Source of the DNA: Kitasatospora phosalacinea
Lineage (GTDB): Bacteria > Actinomycetota > Actinomycetes > Streptomycetales > Streptomycetaceae
Assembly: GCF_000716545.1 (NCBI RefSeq)
Contig: NZ_JNWZ01000031.1
Location: 1 to 64,000 of the forward strand
DNA length: 64,000 bases
Reading direction: 5' to 3'
Within the stretch, counting starts at the first letter, position 1. Each line of letters opens with the position of its first letter. Of this stretch, positions 46,009 to 54,100 are shown in pieces. A model generated the notes under the pieces. It searched no databases, was not told the origin of the DNA, and was given only the letters and a program-made list of their open reading frames with translations. The translations under genes were made by a program, and so were the position numbers.

Positions 46009-47349
46009 ATGAGTCCTAGGGGGAGCGCGGCCGGCGACCGCGGCACGGCAGTGGTGATCGGCGGCGGACTGGCCGGATGCCTGGCCGCCTGGGCGCTGCA
46101 CGGCGTCGCGGACCGGGTCGTGGTGGTCGAACGCGACCGCTACCCGGAGGGGGCCGACTTCCGCCCCGGCGTCCCGCAGGCCAAGCACAGCCACCTGCTG
46201 CTGGAGGCCGGTCAGCGCACCATCGACGACCTGCTGCCCGGCGCCCTCGCCGAACTCGTCGCGGCCGGCGCCAACCGCGTCCCGCTCTCCGGCGGCCTGC
46301 GCTGGCTCACCGCCGCCGGCTGGCTCGCCCCGTACGAGAGCGACCTCGCGGTGCTCGGCTGCAGCCGCCCGCTGATCGACCGGGTGGTGCTGGACCGCGT
46401 CCGCACCGCGCCGAACATCGAGTTCCGCACCGGCACCGAGGTGACCGGCCTGCTCGGCGACCGGCACGCCGTCACCGGCGTCCGGACCGCCGGCCGGGGC
46501 AGGGACGGCGGACGGGACGCGGAGATATCCGCCGAACTGGTCGTCGACGCCGCCGGACGCTCCACCCGGGCCGCCAAGTGGCTCTCGCTGCTCGGCGCGT
46601 CCGTCGTCCCCCGGGAACGCGTCGACGCCGGCGTCTCCTACGCCACCCGCTTCTACCACCGCCCCGCCGAGGCCCCCGCCGACTCCGCCCTCTACCTGCA
46701 GAGCCACGCCCCCGACCAGGGCCGCTTCGGCGTCCTGCTGCCCGTCGAGGGCCAGCGCTGGATCGTCGGCATCGGCGGCATGCGCGGCTTCGAACCCTCC
46801 ATCCAGCCCGAGGAGTTCGAGAAGCAGCTCGGCCTGCTGCGCGACCCCGGCATCGCCGAGGCGATCACCGGCGCCAAGCCCGCCGGGCCCGCCCGCGGCT
46901 TCGTCCCCGGGCCCAGCGTGTGGCGGCACTACGAGCGCTCCGCCCCGCACGGCTTCCTCGCCCTCGGCGACGCCTCCTGCACCTTCAACCCGGTCTACGG
47001 CCAGGGCATGACGGTGGCCGCCCTCGGCGCCCGCGCCCTGCGCGAGGCCGTCCGCAAGCACGGCGACCTCGGCCACGCGGCGGCCCGCGAGACCCGCGAC
47101 GCCATCGCCTCGGTCACCAGGAACCCCTGGCAGATGGCCGCCGGCGAGGACGTCCGCTTCGCCGGCACCACCGGCGGTCCCTCCGGCCTCCAGGTCAAGG
47201 TCCAACAGCGGCTGCTGGACCGGGTGCTGGCCCGCGCCGTCACCGACGTCCGGGTCGCCGCCGCGTTCCACCAGGTCGCCGCCATGGTGGAACCGCCCAC
47301 CCTGCTGTTCCGTCCCTCCGTGCTGGGACCGGTCCTGTTCGGCGGCTGA
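46009..47349 (+). CDS. FAD-dependent monooxygenase/oxidoreductase
   Basis: A 446-residue flavoprotein of the PHBH-like class. The dinucleotide motif is VVIGGGLAGCLAAWALHG, the DG-like central motif AELVVDAAGRSTRAAKWL, and the second FAD motif GFLALGDASCTFNPVYGQGM. PQAKHSHLLLEAGQRTIDDL is typical of squalene epoxidase-like/geranylgeranyl reductase-like tailoring enzymes. ATG 46009 lies exactly at the predicted +1 of a clear promoter, so it is leaderless. Substrate unknown; no cluster partners. Confidence 0.9.
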   Translation: MSPRGSAAGDRGTAVVIGGGLAGCLAAWALHGVADRVVVVERDRYPEGADFRPGVPQAKHSHLLLEAGQRTIDDLLPGALAELVAAGANRVPLSGGLRWLTAAGWLAPYESDLAVLGCSRPLIDRVVLDRVRTAPNIEFRTGTEVTGLLGDRHAVTGVRTAGRGRDGGRDAEISAELVVDAAGRSTRAAKWLSLLGASVVPRERVDAGVSYATRFYHRPAEAPADSALYLQSHAPDQGRFGVLLPVEGQRWIVGIGGMRGFEPSIQPEEFEKQLGLLRDPGIAEAITGAKPAGPARGFVPGPSVWRHYERSAPHGFLALGDASCTFNPVYGQGMTVAALGARALREAVRKHGDLGHAAARETRDAIASVTRNPWQMAAGEDVRFAGTTGGPSGLQVKVQQRLLDRVLARAVTDVRVAAAFHQVAAMVEPPTLLFRPSVLGPVLFGG

Positions 47350-47401
47350 CCGCACGGCCTCCGCACCGCGCTCCGGGCCCGTACCGGCGCGACACCCCGG
47401 T

Positions 47402-47513
47402 GTGTCGGCCTGGGCGACGACTCCGGACAGCGCGGGCTTCCGGTTCGAGTTCTCCTGCTCGCGCTGCTACGGCACCTGGCGCTCCGAGTTCGAGCCCTTC
47501 CGCACCGGCCGGG
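47402..47513 (+). pseudogene. Zinc-ribbon protein remnant
   Basis: The plus strand encodes GFRFEFSCSRCYGTWRSEFE followed by PFRTG, a Cys-X2-Cys zinc-ribbon opening of the kind found in small SPFH- or TerD-associated proteins. No valid gene continues it, so it is a fragment. Confidence 0.5.
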
Positions 47514-47599
47514 CTCCGGCAGGGACTCGTACTCGCCCTCCCCGTTCGCGGGGTGGGGCGCCGGGCGCCCGGTGACGGCGGCTCAGGCCCCGGATCCGG

Positions 47600-47851
47600 T
47601 CAGATCCCGTGGGTGGGCAGCAGCAGGATCCGCTCGGGGTCGTAGCGCCGCCAGGCGGGGGCCGCGGTGGCGCCGATCAGGCGCAGGCGGCACCAGGGCT
47701 CGCCCTCGGGGGAGTGCCACCAGGCGTTGATCCGGCCCAGGGCCCACGTCCCGGAGCCGTCGAGCAGGACTTCCACGGGCTGGTAGGCGGGATGGACGTC
47801 CTGTTCCGGCGGGGACCAGGCGGGGTCGGTCTGCAGCTGCGGAGGGTGCAC
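47600..47851 (-). CDS. Small conserved-looking hypothetical protein
   Basis: An 83-residue protein starting at GTG 47851 behind a strong AAGGAGG. It carries VEVLLDGSGTWALGRINAWW followed by a Trp/Arg-rich stretch and a RRYDPERILLL end. The size and Trp content are those of a small beta-sheet protein. Function unknown. A palindrome lies 83 bp upstream of its start. Confidence 0.75.
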   Translation of the reverse strand: MHPPQLQTDPAWSPPEQDVHPAYQPVEVLLDGSGTWALGRINAWWHSPEGEPWCRLRLIGATAAPAWRRYDPERILLLPTHGI

Positions 47852-47933
47852 TGCGGGCCTCCTTCGAGTCCGGTCGGCGGGGGTGACGGGTGCGGGGTGC
47901 CCGAACGGCCCGGCTGGTGGCGGTCGGGAACAC

Positions 47934-47949
47934 TCTACAGAGGTGTAGA
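47934..47949. promoter_or_regulatory. Palindrome upstream of the 83-aa gene
   Basis: TCTACAGAGGTGTAGA, a 6-4-6 dyad in an AT-richer patch. It may be an operator or overlap a TAGAGT -10 on the minus strand. Confidence 0.5.
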
Positions 47950-48072
47950 AACCGATGGCGGGCAATCCGGACAGCGTGGCGCGACGGCGCCGCCCGGGTG
48001 GCGGGTTCACGCCGGATCCGGCCGCGTCGCGGGCGCCGTCCGGCCGCGCCGCGGGCCCCTTCCGGCCGGTCA

Positions 48073-48078
48073 TAGACT
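48073..48078 (+). promoter_or_regulatory. -10 element of the leaderless ArsR-like gene
   Basis: TAGACT ends seven bases before the ATG at 48085, so transcription is expected to start at the first base of the start codon. Confidence 0.55.
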
Positions 48079-48084
48079 CGACGG

Positions 48085-48717
48085 ATGACAGCTGAGGACT
48101 CCTCGATCGAGGCGCTGGGCGCCCTCGCCGACCCGGTGCGGCGCGCCCTCTACCGGCACGTGGCCGCGGCCCCGCAGGAGGTCGGCCGGGACGCGGCGGC
48201 CGAGGCGGCGGGCGTCTCCCGCTCCCTGGCCGCCTTCCACCTGGACAAGCTGGTCGACGCCGGCCTGCTGACGGCCTCCTACCGCCGCCCCGCCGGGCGC
48301 GGCGGCCCCGGCGCCGGCCGCCCCGCCAAGTTCTACCGCCGGGCCGACACCGAGATCGCGGTCACCCTCCCGCCCCGGGCCTACGGCGCGGTCGGCCGGC
48401 TGCTCGCCGAGGTGGTCGAACGGGCGGGCCTGGACCGGGAGTTGCAGGCGGCGGCCCGCACGGAGGGCGAGGCGGGGGAGTGCGCGTCCGACGACCTGCC
48501 GGACGCCCTGCGCGAACGCGGCTACGCGCCGTTCCTGGACGGGGAGGTGCTGCGGCTGGGCAACTGCCCCTTCCACGCGCTGGCGGACGAGTTCCCCGCG
48601 CTGGTGTGCGGAATGAACCTGGCCCTGCTGGAGGGGCTGGCCGGGGACGGCTGGACGCCCGCGATGGACCCGTGCGCGGGCGGGTGCTGCGTGTCGCTCT
48701 CCAGGAGCCAGCTCTAA
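48085..48717 (+). CDS. Cys-rich ArsR/SufR-like HTH regulator
   Basis: A 210-residue regulator. The N-terminal winged helix (ALADPVRRALYRHVAAAPQE, VSRSLAAFHLDKLVDAGLL) is of DeoR/ArsR type. The C-terminal domain carries five Cys: GNCPFHALADEF, ALVCGMN and DPCAGGCCVSL (spacing C-X13-C-X20-C-X3-C-C). This resembles the Cys-rich metal or [4Fe-4S] sensor domain of SufR-type repressors. TAGACT lies exactly seven bases before the ATG, so it is leaderless. It probably controls the DUF3291 gene 48 bp downstream (inference). Confidence 0.85.
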   Translation: MTAEDSSIEALGALADPVRRALYRHVAAAPQEVGRDAAAEAAGVSRSLAAFHLDKLVDAGLLTASYRRPAGRGGPGAGRPAKFYRRADTEIAVTLPPRAYGAVGRLLAEVVERAGLDRELQAAARTEGEAGECASDDLPDALRERGYAPFLDGEVLRLGNCPFHALADEFPALVCGMNLALLEGLAGDGWTPAMDPCAGGCCVSLSRSQL

Positions 48718-48720
48718 AAA

Positions 48721-48759
48721 CAATATCCATTGACTATAGAAGCCGAGTCGGGCCATGCT
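48721..48759 (+). promoter_or_regulatory. Promoter and dyad for the DUF3291 gene
   Basis: TTGACT (48730-48735) and CATGCT (48754-48759) are 18 bp apart, with +1 predicted at the ATG. A CAAT-ATCC-ATTG dyad (48721-48732) overlaps the -35 in an AT-rich patch, a plausible site for the upstream ArsR-like protein. Confidence 0.6.
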
Positions 48760-48765
48760 TGCCGC

Positions 48766-49254
48766 ATGACCACCCCTCAGCCCGCCGCCGCCCCGCGCGG
48801 CCACCACCTCGCCCAGGTCAACGTCGGCCGTACCGTCGCCCCGCTGGACAGCCCACAACTCGCCGGATTCATGGCCCAGTTGGCCGAGATCAACGCGCTC
48901 GCCGAACGCAGCCCCGGCTTCGTCTGGCGGATGGTCGACGAGACGGGCGCCGACGCGACCGGCCTGCGGCCCGACCTGGAGGACGACCTGCTCCAGATCA
49001 ACTGCTCGATCTGGGAGTCGGTCGAGGCGCTGCGCGACTACACCTACCGCAGCGACCACCTGCGGGTGCTGGCCCGCCGCCGCGACTGGTTCCAGCCCCC
49101 CACCGCGGCCCACCACGCCATGTGGTGGATCCCGATCGGCCACCGCCCCACCCCCGCCGAAGCGATGGCCCGCATCACCACCCTCCGCACCCACGGGCCG
49201 GGCCCGGACGCCTTCACCTTCCGCGACCCGCATCCGGCACCGGGCGGGGAGTGA
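48766..49254 (+). CDS. DUF3291 protein
   Basis: A 162-residue DUF3291 protein with an ABM-like dimeric ferredoxin-type fold: HHLAQVNVGRTVAPLDSPQL, then PGFVWRMVDETG, SIWESVEALRDYTYRSDHLR and HHAMWWIPIGHRPTPAEAM. Function is unknown; relatives are often near heme- or redox-linked genes. The promoter makes it leaderless. It forms a two-gene locus with the Cys-rich regulator. Confidence 0.9.
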   Translation: MTTPQPAAAPRGHHLAQVNVGRTVAPLDSPQLAGFMAQLAEINALAERSPGFVWRMVDETGADATGLRPDLEDDLLQINCSIWESVEALRDYTYRSDHLRVLARRRDWFQPPTAAHHAMWWIPIGHRPTPAEAMARITTLRTHGPGPDAFTFRDPHPAPGGE

Positions 49255-49321
49255 AGGCCCGGAAGGAGCGGCGGCGGACCTCTCGCGGCCACGGCCCCCC
49301 GCGGTGGTGCTCTCCCGGGTC

Positions 49322-51142
49322 TCAGCCGATCGGCTTCAGGCGGGTGCCGGAGGCCGTGACCGCCTCGACCGCGGTGGGGCCGGCGCCCGGGTTGTCGAGG
49401 GCCAGGGTGCGGGTGGGCGGGGCGGGTTGGTCGAGGCGGCGGGTCGGGGTGGTGACGGCCAGGCGGGTGATCCGGCGGCTGGCGGCCACCAGGAGGTAGG
49501 GGGTGCCGTTCGGGGCGCGCCAGCGGTACTGGGCGACGGTGTCCTGCTCGTAGCGGCTGCAGGCCCGCCCGTCCGCGTGCGCCAGCCGCTCGGCGCGGCC
49601 GCCGCCGGGCGGCAGCACCGCCGCCGCCGCGCTGCCCGAGCCGTCCCAGCGGTCGGCCCGCAGGCAGGCCCAGGCCAGTTCGCCGGCGTTCTGCGGAAGC
49701 CGCTGGTCGGCGAACTCCCACAGGTTCAACTGCCGTACCTCCGGCCCGGCTTCGGGCACCGCGCAGGCGCCCGCCGCCCACCGGCGCAGGGCCTGCGGGC
49801 CGACCGCCTCACGTGGCGGCCGGGCCGGGGAGGAGGCGTCCGGCGGCGGGGTGTACGTCAGGTGGGCGGGGGCGAGGCCGCCGAGGTCGGCGAGCAGGAA
49901 GGCGTGCTGCTCGGCGACCACCGGGTCCGAGCGCAGTTGCAGCACCGGCCCCGGGCAGCCCGGCGCGGCCGCCCCCGGCACCGGCGCGGTGACCCCGGCG
50001 GTGAGGGCCAGCGGGTGTTCCGCCTCGTCCGGCCGGTCCAGCCGCCGGGTCGCCGCGGACGCCACCCAGGGGGCCAGCAGGTACCGCGCGCCGTGGTCGT
50101 CGCGGTGCAGGACGACCGCCGCGCCCGCCGTCACGTCGCTGTCCCCGGCGGGTGCCAGGGCGAGGGCCGGGCCCGATCCGGACGCCGGGTCCTCGGTGTA
50201 CCTGGCCAGGCTCCGGCCGTCCGTCAGCAGCACCACCGCCGCGCCGTCCAGCCGCCCCGCGTACAGGAGCTGGGGCACGGCGACGGGCGGGCCCGCCTGC
50301 CGCCAGGCGGCCGTCGCGCGGCTGACCAGGGCGCCGTCGTCGCGCAGGTCGCCGCGGGCGGGCCAGACCGGGAGGCCGAGCTTCGCGGTCGTCCGCCACA
50401 GGTCGTCGGCCCGGCGCTCGGGAACGGCCGCGCCCGGGGCGGCGGCCGCCGCCGCGTCCGGCCCGCCGGTGCCCGGCCCGGCCGGGAGCAGGGCCGGCAG
50501 GACGCCCGCGGTCAGCGCCACCGCCACCGTCGCGGCCGCCGCCGTCAGCCGGCGGCGGCGCAGCAGGTCGCCCGGCTGCAGGTGCACCGTGCAGGCGTCG
50601 TGGCCGGGCGGGAGGTCGGACCAGGCGGGGCCGCCCAGCGAGCGCAGCAGTTCGGCACCGGCCCGGGCGGCGTCGGCGGGCGCCTCCACCCCGGCCCAGG
50701 CCAGCACCTCGGCGGCCTCGGCCCGGGGCAGTCCGTCCAGCGCCTGGATCGCGAAACCCGCCCGCGCCGGGGCCGGCAACCCGGCCAGCCGGGCGTCGAG
50801 TTCGGCGTCCCCGTCGTCCGGCGGCGTGAACAGCCGCACCCCCCACACCCGGGGGAACGCCGCTCCGGGCCACCGCCGCCGGCGCAGCGCCCCGCGCAGC
50901 ACCCGGATCCGCGCCGCCGGGTACCCGGCCGCCCCGGCCGCCCGTCCGCCGAGCACCGGCAGGGCCCGCTGCACCACCGCGTGCGCCGCCACCACCCGGG
51001 CGTGCCGCCCCCGGTCGGCGGGCAGCGTCAGGTACGCCAGGCACACCAGCCGCCGGTAGTGCCGCACCAGTACGGCCTCCGCGGAACCCGGCCGACCGCC
51101 CGCACCGGTCACCCCGGGCTGCGGCAGCGTCTTGAGATCCAT
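49322..51142 (-). CDS. Sigma-like membrane protein with large ectodomain
   Basis: A 606-residue protein of a kind seen only in actinomycetes as far as I know. The N-terminal cytosolic part (1-190) resembles a degenerate ECF sigma factor: SAEAVLVRHYRRLVCLAYLT looks like region 2, and GFAIQALDGLPRAEAAEVLA like region 4. One membrane span follows (about 199-219), then about 385 extracytoplasmic residues rich in Pro/Ala. The start is ATG 51142 with GGAGGGG upstream. I do not assign a function; a tethered regulator is one possibility. Confidence 0.65.
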   Translation of the reverse strand: MDLKTLPQPGVTGAGGRPGSAEAVLVRHYRRLVCLAYLTLPADRGRHARVVAAHAVVQRALPVLGGRAAGAAGYPAARIRVLRGALRRRRWPGAAFPRVWGVRLFTPPDDGDAELDARLAGLPAPARAGFAIQALDGLPRAEAAEVLAWAGVEAPADAARAGAELLRSLGGPAWSDLPPGHDACTVHLQPGDLLRRRRLTAAAATVAVALTAGVLPALLPAGPGTGGPDAAAAAAPGAAVPERRADDLWRTTAKLGLPVWPARGDLRDDGALVSRATAAWRQAGPPVAVPQLLYAGRLDGAAVVLLTDGRSLARYTEDPASGSGPALALAPAGDSDVTAGAAVVLHRDDHGARYLLAPWVASAATRRLDRPDEAEHPLALTAGVTAPVPGAAAPGCPGPVLQLRSDPVVAEQHAFLLADLGGLAPAHLTYTPPPDASSPARPPREAVGPQALRRWAAGACAVPEAGPEVRQLNLWEFADQRLPQNAGELAWACLRADRWDGSGSAAAAVLPPGGGRAERLAHADGRACSRYEQDTVAQYRWRAPNGTPYLLVAASRRITRLAVTTPTRRLDQPAPPTRTLALDNPGAGPTAVEAVTASGTRLKPIG

Positions 51143-51629
51143 CGGCCCCTCCAAGGCATCGGGACGAGCCCGGCTCTACGTCGGACGGACCAACGAGTGG
51201 ATCATCGGATAGTTGCGCTACGCACCGCCGCGCCACCGCCGCGCCGCTTGCCGCGCTCCCTGCCGACCGGGTGGACCTCGCCGCACCGGGTGGTCGTCCG
51301 GTCGCTCCGTGCTGCTGTCGACGGCGGTGCGCTCGGCTCCGAGCCGCCCACCCCGACGACGGTCCGCCGGCGAAGCCCGCGTGCCCCGCGCGCCCCGCGC
51401 GCCCCATGCGCCCGTCCGCGTGGCCGGAACGGGAACGGAACTCCCGCCCATGGCCACCGCACTCCACCGGACGATCACCCCGGCCGCCCTGGCGCCGGCC
51501 GCCGCGTTCCTGGCCGCCGGGCCGGCACCGGGTGGTCCTCGACCGGCGGATCAGCCTGGCCCACGTCTGATCGGCCCGCAGCGCCCGAACGGCCCGGCCC
51601 CCGCCGTGCGGGGCCGGGCCGCCCAGGCG
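51143..51629. other. Gap between the sigma-like gene and cas3
   Basis: No convincing gene. Near 51450-51570 two plus-strand frames contain protein-like fragments, one ending HRVVLDRRISLAHV and a stop, which might be a frameshifted relic. No CRISPR-like direct repeats occur. Confidence 0.4.
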
Positions 51630-53879
51630 TCAGAGCGGGCCGTCGTGGCGGGCGCTGGAGCGCCAGTCCGCGGTGCGGACCAGGGACTCCAGGTGGGCCA
51701 GGCGGAACGGGCCCAGGCCGGGGTCGGCCAGCAGGGCGGCGACCAGCCCGGCCCAGGCGCCGCCCGGGCGGAACGGGACGGCCGGGTCGAGCGGCCGGGA
51801 CGGGAAGCGCTCGCCGGTGGAGACGGCCACCGGCGGGGTGCGGTCGCCCGCGCGGACACCGAGCAGGGTGTCCGCGTCCTCGCCCGGCCCGGGGCGGACC
51901 GAGACCCGCACCTGCCCGTGGTGCGCCGCGACCAGGTACGTCACCAGGGACGGGTCGGCGCCGGGGGCGTGCCAGTGCTCGCCGTCCAGCAGCAGCAGCG
52001 CGCTGACCAGCTCGTGCCGGAAGTGCGGACGGGCCGAAACCCCGTTGTTCCAGGGGGCCTTGGACTTGGCGAGCAGCCCCGCCGGCGGGTCGCCGCCGTT
52101 GTCGCGCAGCTTCGCCTGGAACACCTCGTGGCACTTGCCGAGGTCGTGCAGCCGGGCGGCCAGCGCCACCGCCTCCCGCTGCGCCCCGCTCAGCCCCGGC
52201 AGTACGGCGGTGAGCGCCCGGGCCTCCTCCTCGGTCTCCCGCAGGTGCTGGTCGAGGCCCACCCACGCGGCGCACCCGGTCCCGGGCGGCGTGCGCCCGG
52301 CGAAGAGCGGCGGCACCGGCACCCGGCTGTCCGGCCGCCAGCCCAGCCCCGGCAGGTGGCCGCCGCCGGCCGCGTCCAGGGTCAGCACCGCCCCCGGGCG
52401 CAGGTCCGCCGTCCCGGCCCGCCGCCACCGGCCGTCGTCGCCGTCCCGCAGCCACGCCCCGCCGCCCGCGCCGCCCGCGCTGCCCCCGCCGCCCCCGCCG
52501 TCCGGGCCCGCCGCCGTCAGCAGGGCCGACACCTCGGCGAGCGGCGCCTCGCACTGCTCGGCCCGGCCGGGCTCCGGCTCGTCCTCCGCCGGACGCCCCT
52601 GCCCGCCCCAGTCGCGCCAGGCCACGAAGACGGTGCGCCGCTCCTCGGCGCAGACCCACGGGGCCGCGTCGACCTGAGCGGCCCCGCGCCCGGTGTCGAA
52701 CAGCGCCGCCAACTCCGCCCCGCCCAGCGCCGGGGCGGCCGGCGCCGGCTGTTCGACCGGGGCCAGGAACAGGTCGGCGGCGGTGACCGCCACCCCCTCG
52801 TGCGCCGCCAGCCACCGCGCCGCCTCCGGCCCGGCCCCGACCCCCTCCGGCGGGACGCACCACAGCAGTTCGCCGCCCTCCGGGTGCTCGCCGTACCGGT
52901 CGCAGCGCCCGGCCCGCTGCACGACGGCGCTCCATGGCGCGAGCTCGGTGAACACGGTGCGGCCGGACAGGTCGGACCCGGCGTCCAGCGCCCGCGTCGC
53001 CACCAGGAACCCGTCCTCCGGCAACTCCCGTACCAGGGCCTGCCGTTCGGCGGAGCGCAGGTACGGGTGCAGCAGCACCACCGGCTGCCGCGGGTGTGCG
53101 GCGCGCAGCGCGGCGTGGACCTCGCGGGCCCGGCCGGGGGAGTCGAGCGCCGCGATGGTCCGGGTGCCGGGGCGGTGCGCCGCGCCGAGCGCCGCCACCA
53201 GCTCCGGCACGTACCGGGCCGGGTCCGGGCGCAGCCGCCGGACGGTGCGCCGCCCCGCCGGGGCGGCGTCCGGCGGGGGAGCGGCGCCGTCGCCGACGGC
53301 GGACATCCAGGTGCTGCCGGTCGGCGCCGTGGTGCCCAGCGCGTCGCGCAGCGCCTGCAGCCGCTCGCCGGTCGCCAGGCCGGGGCCCAGCAGGGGCGCC
53401 TCGTCGAACACCCAGTGGGCGTCGTTGTTGAGCAGCCCGAACGACACCGGCGCCATCGCCCGGGCGTCGGCGAAGCCGCGCATCAGCGCCCGGCTCAGCA
53501 GCACGTCGTGGGTGCCGACCAGGACCGCCGTCCGCTCGGGGTGCCGCCGCCAGGTGCCGTTCTGCCCGTCGGGCCCGGCCAGCAGGTGCAGGTCCACCCG
53601 CCCCGCGAGGCCCGGCCGGTCCAGCCAGCCGCCGATCCGGGCGTGCGTCCAGTCCGCCAGGCCGCCCTGCGGCAGCACGTACACCAGCCGCCGCGCGCCC
53701 GCCCCCGGCGACGCCACCGCCCGCCGGTACAGCCACGCCAGCACGACCCCCGCCGTCTTCCCGCCCCCCGACGGCACCCGCACCCGCTCCGGCAGCCCGT
53801 CCGCCGCGAGCGCCCGCTGGTAGCCGTACGGGCGGTGCCCGGTCGCCGTGCGGAAGAACTCCTCGAACCCCTGCACCAT
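51630..53879 (-). CDS. cas3: Solitary Cas3-like helicase-nuclease (type I-G/I-U layout)
   Basis: A 749-residue DExH helicase followed by a C-terminal HD nuclease, the domain order of type I-G (former I-U) Cas3. Walker A is PSGGGKT (36-42), motif II VFDEAP (157-162), and motif VI QRAGRCDR (321-328). HD ligands are visible as H545, LHDLGK with H578 and D579, FRHE with H622, and AAHHG at 652-656. A Gly-rich insert lies at 460-474. Motif II reads DEAP where relatives often have DEVQ or DEAH. ATG 53879 has GAGGGGG upstream. No cas7, csb, csx17, cas1 or cas2 gene or array is in the window, so it cannot act in standard interference from this locus. Confidence 0.88.
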   Translation of the reverse strand: MVQGFEEFFRTATGHRPYGYQRALAADGLPERVRVPSGGGKTAGVVLAWLYRRAVASPGAGARRLVYVLPQGGLADWTHARIGGWLDRPGLAGRVDLHLLAGPDGQNGTWRRHPERTAVLVGTHDVLLSRALMRGFADARAMAPVSFGLLNNDAHWVFDEAPLLGPGLATGERLQALRDALGTTAPTGSTWMSAVGDGAAPPPDAAPAGRRTVRRLRPDPARYVPELVAALGAAHRPGTRTIAALDSPGRAREVHAALRAAHPRQPVVLLHPYLRSAERQALVRELPEDGFLVATRALDAGSDLSGRTVFTELAPWSAVVQRAGRCDRYGEHPEGGELLWCVPPEGVGAGPEAARWLAAHEGVAVTAADLFLAPVEQPAPAAPALGGAELAALFDTGRGAAQVDAAPWVCAEERRTVFVAWRDWGGQGRPAEDEPEPGRAEQCEAPLAEVSALLTAAGPDGGGGGGSAGGAGGGAWLRDGDDGRWRRAGTADLRPGAVLTLDAAGGGHLPGLGWRPDSRVPVPPLFAGRTPPGTGCAAWVGLDQHLRETEEEARALTAVLPGLSGAQREAVALAARLHDLGKCHEVFQAKLRDNGGDPPAGLLAKSKAPWNNGVSARPHFRHELVSALLLLDGEHWHAPGADPSLVTYLVAAHHGQVRVSVRPGPGEDADTLLGVRAGDRTPPVAVSTGERFPSRPLDPAVPFRPGGAWAGLVAALLADPGLGPFRLAHLESLVRTADWRSSARHDGPL

Positions 53880-54100
53880 CCACGTCCCCCTCGTCGTCTG
53901 CGGACCCCGACTCTAGGCCGCCGCACGGACGGCGCGGGCGACGCCGGGTCAGGCCGCCGCGCGGTCGCACCCATCCGTCCCGCCGCCAGATCCGAAGACG
54001 ACACGGGGACGCCCGTCCCCGCCGCAGACCGCCCGGCGTACGAACATTGACAGATCGTCATGTCGACACCGGGAAGCCTCCCCGCACCGAAAGCAGCACC

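Noticed and set aside
51143..54100. CRISPR array near cas3
   Set aside because: I looked for regularly spaced identical repeats of 25-40 bp on both sides of cas3 and saw none; the GC-rich short repeats near 51380-51410 are not spacer-separated.
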